NCBI RefSeq assembly: GCF_004912165.1
Contig: NZ_STGV01000011.1
Location: forward strand, 1-37,500
Direction: 5' to 3'
From: Peteryoungia ipomoeae
GTDB taxonomy: Bacteria > Pseudomonadota > Alphaproteobacteria > Rhizobiales > Rhizobiaceae
Length of the DNA stretch: 37,500 nt
The notes beneath the pieces were generated by a model, which saw only the letters and a program-made list of their open reading frames with translations, was not told where the DNA came from and did no database searches. Shown here piece after piece: positions 34,352-37,500 of this stretch. The translations under genes were made by a program, and so were the position numbers. Positions within the stretch are counted from its first letter, which is position 1. The number at the start of each line of letters is the position of its first letter.

Positions 34352-34371
34352 GTAAGCGACAAGCCGGGGCC
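34352..34371 (+). repeat. IS66 element terminal inverted repeat (left in window)
   Basis: GTAAGCGACAAGCCGGGGCC pairs with the reverse complement of the other end at 14 of 20 positions, 11 of the first 12. The GTAA start is typical of IS66-family ends. Confidence 0.88.
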
Positions 34372-34376
34372 GCTCT

Positions 34377-34448
34377 GGGGGTGTAATTGCAGGGCATAAG
34401 TTCGTCGCCATGGCTGCTTTGCCAGCCGTTGGCAGCAGGCGTCCAGTG
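34377..34448 (-). pseudogene. Degenerate second copy of tnpC 3' end
   Basis: Read on the minus strand this gives PAANGWQSSHGDELMPCNYTP, which lines up with the true TnpC C-terminus IANGWPSSDLDALMPWNYTA; ANGW, SS, D, LMP and NYT are shared. There is no upstream tnpC body, and the passenger gene stop is only about 10 bp away. It sits next to the terminal repeat, where an ordinary IS66 tnpC would end. So it is either the original tail split by acquisition of the passenger gene or a leftover from a related IS66 copy. Confidence 0.8.
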
Positions 34449-34457
34449 ACAGGCGAC

Positions 34458-34697
34458 TCAAACTACCGTGACGATAAAGACGGCTACAAGCAACCACGGG
34501 ACCAGACCGATCCACCCTGCCATAGGAGCTTGACAGATCAGTGAGCCATCGGTGGCACGTTTAAATCCCAGCCAGTTAAATCCTCTCTCGGTCGAGGATA
34601 TCGATTGCACGCGCACCTTCCCGAAGGTGATGAGCGGCAATACGAGTTTGGCGGTCGTGTAGCCAATTACCTCAAAAATGAAGTCAATAATGAACAA
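34458..34697 (-). CDS. Small two-span membrane protein, passenger of the IS66 element
   Basis: A 79-residue protein with a hydrophobic segment at about 3-24 (IIDFIFEVIGYTTAKLVLPL), a polar middle with GKVRVQSIS and FNWLGFKRATDGSLICQ, and a second membrane segment (about 60-79, GWIGLVPWLLVAVFIVTVV). The composition and regular pattern look like a real conserved membrane protein, but I cannot name the family. The start is taken as TTG at 34697 because GGAG lies exactly 6 bases upstream and no ATG is available; an in-frame TTG at 34730 has no such site. It lies inside the IS boundaries, on the same strand as the tnp genes. Its function is unknown. Confidence 0.68.
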   Translation of the reverse strand: MFIIDFIFEVIGYTTAKLVLPLITFGKVRVQSISSTERGFNWLGFKRATDGSLICQAPMAGWIGLVPWLLVAVFIVTVV

Positions 34698-34834
34698 GTT
34701 CGGCTCCGGTGCGATGGTTGATGGCAACAAGTCGGCAATTCAGTTGATCAGATAGTCGGCGACAGGGGTTAATCTCTGACGAAGATGAGCTTCCGAATTG
34801 AGACTGTTCAGCATACGCGACGAGCCGAGGCTAT

Positions 34835-36427
34835 TCAGGCCGTGTAGTTCCAGGGCATGAGTGCATCGAGATCGCTGCTGGGCCAGCCGTTGGCGATTCG
34901 CTCAAGGGTCTGGGTGAGCCAGGCCTGCGGATCGACGTTGTTCATCTTCGCCGTCTGAAGGAGCGTGGCGATTGTCGCCCAGGTCCTTCCGCCGCCATCG
35001 CTGCCAGCGAAGAGACTGTTCTTTCGCGTAATTGTCTGGGGCCTGATGGCGCGCTCAACGATGTTGGAGTCAAGCTCGATGCGGCCGTCGGTGAGGAAGC
35101 GCTCGAAGATGGAGCGACGCGAGGTGGCATAGCGGATCGCCTCAGCGAGCTTCGACTTGCCGGAGATCCGCGGCAGGGTCCTCTGCCAGAGGGCGAAGAG
35201 CTCGTTGACTACAGCAGCAGATGTCGCCTGGCGCGCCGCGACACGGCCGTCAGGGCTCTGCCCCCGCGCTGCTGCTTCCACTTCCCAGAGCTTTGCCATC
35301 AGATCCACCGTCTCGGTGGCGATCCTGGAACTATCCGAGGCGTGGAGCTCGTAGAACTTGCGCCCGCTATGGGACCAGCAGCCGGCGAGTATCACGCCAT
35401 CATTGCCGCCGTCGGATCGGGCGAGCTTGTTATAGGCACCGTGCCCGTCCACCTGAAGGATACCGCGATAGCCACTCAGATGCCGGGCGACCCGGTCGCC
35501 AGCGCGGCTATCTTCGAAGCGATAGGCGACCATCGGCGGACCACTGCCACCGAAGGGTCTGTCGTCTCGGGCATAGGCCCAAAGCCAGGCCGTCTTGGCC
35601 GATCCGGATCCGGGCGCGAGCGTGGGCAACGTCGTCTCGTCAGCAAAGATGCGCTCCGCCTTCTTGATCTCGGCTAGAATGTAGTCGGCCAGGATATCGA
35701 GCTCAAAGCCGAGCTTGCCCATCCATTGAGCCATCAGCTTCCGGTCCAACTCGACCTTGTCGCGGGCGTAGATTGCCTCCTGCCGATAGAGCGGAAGGCC
35801 ATCGGCATACTTCGAGACCGCGATCTGGGCGAGAAGCGCTTCCGTCGGAATGCCGCCCTCGATGATGTGCGCGGGCGCGGAAGCTTGAATGACGCCGTCC
35901 TCGTTTTTGAAGGCATACTTCGGCCGGCGGGTGACGATGACGCGGAACTTCGCCGGTACCACGTCCAGCCGCTCCGAGACATCTTCTCCGATCAGCACCT
36001 TCTGTTTGCCCGCGTGCTCGGGCAGTTCATCCGGCTCGATCACGACTTCGACCCGTTCCAGATGAGGTGCAAAGCCCTTGCGCGGTCGCGGTGGACGTTT
36101 GCCATCGGGAGGGGTGACGCTCTTGTTCACCTGGGCTCTGATTGCAGCAATCCCGGTCTCGATTTCCTCGAAGACAAAAGCCTGTTGCTCATCATCGATG
36201 GTCGGAGATGCGAGCTTCTCCGATCGCCGGCCAAAGCGGGCACGATCGAAGGCTTTCAGGATCTGGGTGAGTCGTTCGATGCGTTCATCAGCATCGGCGT
36301 TTTTCGCCTTCAGATCTGCGACCTCGCTCTCGAGAGCATCGGCGCGCGCAGCCTTCTCGGCCATGGCAAGGACCATGGCTTTCAGGGTCTCTACATCATC
36401 CGGGAGCTGCAGATCGGGCGGCGTCAT
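34835..36427 (-). CDS. tnpC: IS66-family transposase TnpC
   Basis: A full-length 530-residue transposase. It has an N-terminal coiled coil (about 10-60, ALESEVADLKAKNADADERIERL), a basic region with DRARFGRRSEKL, a zinc-finger/HTH-like middle, and the DDE catalytic core with Asp in ADETTLPTLAP, Asp in LQVDGHGAYN and Glu in DSNIVERAIRP. The end ANGWPSSDLDALMPWNYTA is the usual IS66 C-terminal domain. It catalyses cut-and-join of the element with help from TnpA and TnpB. No frameshift is seen. It follows tnpB by 73 bp. Confidence 0.95.
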   Translation of the reverse strand: MTPPDLQLPDDVETLKAMVLAMAEKAARADALESEVADLKAKNADADERIERLTQILKAFDRARFGRRSEKLASPTIDDEQQAFVFEEIETGIAAIRAQVNKSVTPPDGKRPPRPRKGFAPHLERVEVVIEPDELPEHAGKQKVLIGEDVSERLDVVPAKFRVIVTRRPKYAFKNEDGVIQASAPAHIIEGGIPTEALLAQIAVSKYADGLPLYRQEAIYARDKVELDRKLMAQWMGKLGFELDILADYILAEIKKAERIFADETTLPTLAPGSGSAKTAWLWAYARDDRPFGGSGPPMVAYRFEDSRAGDRVARHLSGYRGILQVDGHGAYNKLARSDGGNDGVILAGCWSHSGRKFYELHASDSSRIATETVDLMAKLWEVEAAARGQSPDGRVAARQATSAAVVNELFALWQRTLPRISGKSKLAEAIRYATSRRSIFERFLTDGRIELDSNIVERAIRPQTITRKNSLFAGSDGGGRTWATIATLLQTAKMNNVDPQAWLTQTLERIANGWPSSDLDALMPWNYTA

Positions 36428-36500
36428 AAGGCCTACCAGAGCATATTTTGCTCCAGTTTTCCTGCCCTTTCAGGCGGTTGATTCACTTCGCCGCAGGCCT

Positions 36501-36845
36501 TTACCCAACAATCTCCGGCGGCTTCACCGCGACTGAACGGACACGTTTCCAGTCCATGCCATCAACGAGCGCCATGAGCTGGGCATGGTTGAGCTGCACC
36601 CGGTTGTGGCCGATCCGAGGCCAACAGAACTGCGCCTTCTCCAATCGCTTCGAGTAGAGGCAGATCCCTGATCCATCCCACCAGACGATCTTGACCCGGT
36701 CGGCCCGCTTCGCCCGGAAGACATAAAGGGAGCCATTGAATGGATCATTGCCGGCATCGCGCACCAACGACAGCAAGCTGTCCGGCCCTTTGCGGAAGTC
36801 GATGGGATGGCTGGCGAGGAAGACCTTTACACCTGCGGGGATCAT
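36501..36845 (-). CDS. tnpB: IS66-family accessory protein TnpB
   Basis: A 114-residue IS66 Orf2-type protein, MIPAGVKVFLASHPIDFRKGPDSLLSLVR near the start and YVFRAKRADRVKIVWWDGSGICLYSKRLEKAQFCWP in the middle, both family hallmarks. It is required with TnpA and TnpC for transposition in studied IS66 elements, though its mechanism is unclear. The ATG overlaps the tnpA stop by 4 bp (ATGA), showing translational coupling. The length is normal and no defects are seen. Confidence 0.95.
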   Translation of the reverse strand: MIPAGVKVFLASHPIDFRKGPDSLLSLVRDAGNDPFNGSLYVFRAKRADRVKIVWWDGSGICLYSKRLEKAQFCWPRIGHNRVQLNHAQLMALVDGMDWKRVRSVAVKPPEIVG

Positions 36846-37228
36846 GCTGAGCGAACCGCCCGGATCACGCGCTGCAGATGCACTTCTTCGACATGTCGGT
36901 CGGCCCGCACGACGATACCGCCAACTACGATTTCGACGACGGAGTCGGGGCCTGGTGCGGCGCTCTGCCTTTCGACTGCCGGCGCTAGTTGCCCAGGCTC
37001 CTCACTGGCCAACAGTTCTCTACGCCAACGGTAGAGTTGAGATGGCAGGATCCCAATCTGCCGCGCGACTGCCGACATGTTCACACCGGGCTGACAGGCC
37101 TGCTCAACCGCTGTGGCCTTGAATTCGTCGGACCAGAACCGCCGCAACTGTCGCGGCGACCCGTCAAGGCGATCGGGCACCGCCTCAATCATTCGCATCA
37201 ATCCAAGGCTAGCCGCAGGCCTAGACAT
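36842..37228 (-). CDS. tnpA: IS66-family accessory protein TnpA
   Basis: A 128-residue protein with an IS3/IS911-type helix-turn-helix, FKATAVEQACQPGVNMSAVARQIGILPSQLYRWRREL (about 37-73), probably binding the element ends. The C-terminus (VEIVVGGIVVRADRHVEEVHLQRVIRAVR) is typical of IS66 TnpA. GAGG lies 5 bases before the ATG at 37228, which is 84 bp inside the right terminal repeat. It is the first gene of the tnpABC operon. Confidence 0.94.
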   Translation of the reverse strand: MSRPAASLGLMRMIEAVPDRLDGSPRQLRRFWSDEFKATAVEQACQPGVNMSAVARQIGILPSQLYRWRRELLASEEPGQLAPAVERQSAAPGPDSVVEIVVGGIVVRADRHVEEVHLQRVIRAVRSA

Positions 37229-37292
37229 AGATCCTCACATTCAGAGAACTCGTATGTCCGGAATACCCTGCCCAGCATCAGCGACGCCAGAT

Positions 37293-37312
37293 GGGGTCTC
37301 CTTGCCGCTTAC
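37293..37312 (-). repeat. IS66 element terminal inverted repeat (right in window)
   Basis: The reverse complement reads GTAAGCGGCAAGGAGACCCC. It is the tnpA-proximal end and is followed at once by ATTACACG. Confidence 0.9.
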
Positions 37313-37320
37313 ATTACACG
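37313..37320. repeat. Target-site duplication, right copy (ATTACACG)
   Basis: Identical to 34344-34351 and immediately outside the right inverted repeat, so 34352-37312 is a complete insertion. Confidence 0.92.
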
Positions 37321-37407
37321 ACAGTCGACCTCGAGATGCTTAGGCTTGGCTTTTGAAGGGATTAGAACTGGCTACGCCCTTCCTAGCACGACATAAAGCC
37401 ATCGCTG

Positions 37408-37500
37408 TCACGCCGCCTTTTGGTCGCCGGAAGTCTTGGGCCATCCGACGAAGACCTTGTCCGTCGTCGAATGATTTGAGACGTTTTGTGCTTTGGAAGA
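37408..37500 (-). CDS. Possible 3' end of a gene cut by the window edge
   Basis: An open frame enters from the right edge and ends at a TGA (37408-37410) after 30 residues. Its tail reads TTDKVFVGWPKTSGDQKAA. The composition looks protein-like, but it is too short to assign to a family and could be chance. Confidence 0.25.
   Translation of the reverse strand, partial: SSKAQNVSNHSTTDKVFVGWPKTSGDQKAA

Larger units (their letters stand above)
34352..37312 (-). mobile_element. IS66-family insertion sequence with passenger gene
   Basis: A 2961-bp element bounded by inverted repeats and flanked by the perfect 8-bp direct repeat ATTACACG. In transcription order (minus strand) it carries tnpA, tnpB, tnpC, a small membrane-protein gene and a degenerate second tnpC 3' end. 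It is longer than the usual roughly 2.5-2.7 kb because of that extra segment. All three transposition genes look intact, and the clean duplication suggests recent insertion, downstream of the MFS gene. The element may be mobile. Confidence 0.92.

Overview
The window looks like an accessory stretch (chromid, megaplasmid or chromosomal island) of an alphaproteobacterium of the Rhizobiales (Rhizobium/Agrobacterium/Ensifer type). Pointers are the high-GC coding, a fructose-type CUT2 sugar importer with a single-domain ATPase, an FtsZ paralogue lacking the C-terminal tail as known from rhizobia, tightly overlapping metabolic operons, and an IS66 element. No rRNA, tRNA, phage or CRISPR was seen.

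Region 1 (51-7246) is a sugar/polyol uptake and catabolism locus. Six minus-strand genes (inositol-2-dehydrogenase-like, periplasmic binding protein, permease, ATPase, second Gfo/Idh dehydrogenase, hydroxypyruvate-isomerase-like TIM barrel) diverge from a LacI-type regulator. The gap holds two identical 16-bp palindromes. An inositol-like substrate is inferred, not proven.

Region 2 (7404-22180) is the most unusual part. It carries an SDR, a hotdog thioesterase, a TetR, an RND pump with its membrane-fusion protein, a second TetR, a KAS II-type ketosynthase, a truncated FtsZ, a 52-residue amphipathic/coiled-coil microprotein, a secreted SnoaL-like protein, a MarR, a MATE pump, a thiolase and a GST. 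Four promoter regions in this block share a 20-bp dyad, TAGATGTC-N4-GACATCTA. At the three divergent promoters it occurs as a tandem pair with exactly 29 bp between copies. This suggests one local regulon joining efflux, acyl-chain chemistry and an FtsZ paralogue, probably read by the TetR at 14066 or the MarR at 18017.

Region 3 (22758-34228) is a run of mostly independent genes. These are a CHASE4-like GGDEF-EAL protein, a ParDE-type toxin-antitoxin pair with a possible third overlapping upstream ORF, a MarR-NmrA pair, an SDR-GH15 trehalase/glucoamylase pair, a flavodoxin-fold quinone reductase, a secreted GH114-like protein, and a SoxR regulator divergent from an MFS pump with a recognisable SoxR box.

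Region 4 (34344-37320) is an IS66-family element with terminal inverted repeats and a perfect 8-bp target duplication. It carries tnpA, tnpB and tnpC, plus an extra small membrane-protein gene sitting between the intact tnpC end and a degenerate second copy of that end. A fragment of another minus-strand reading frame may run off the right edge.
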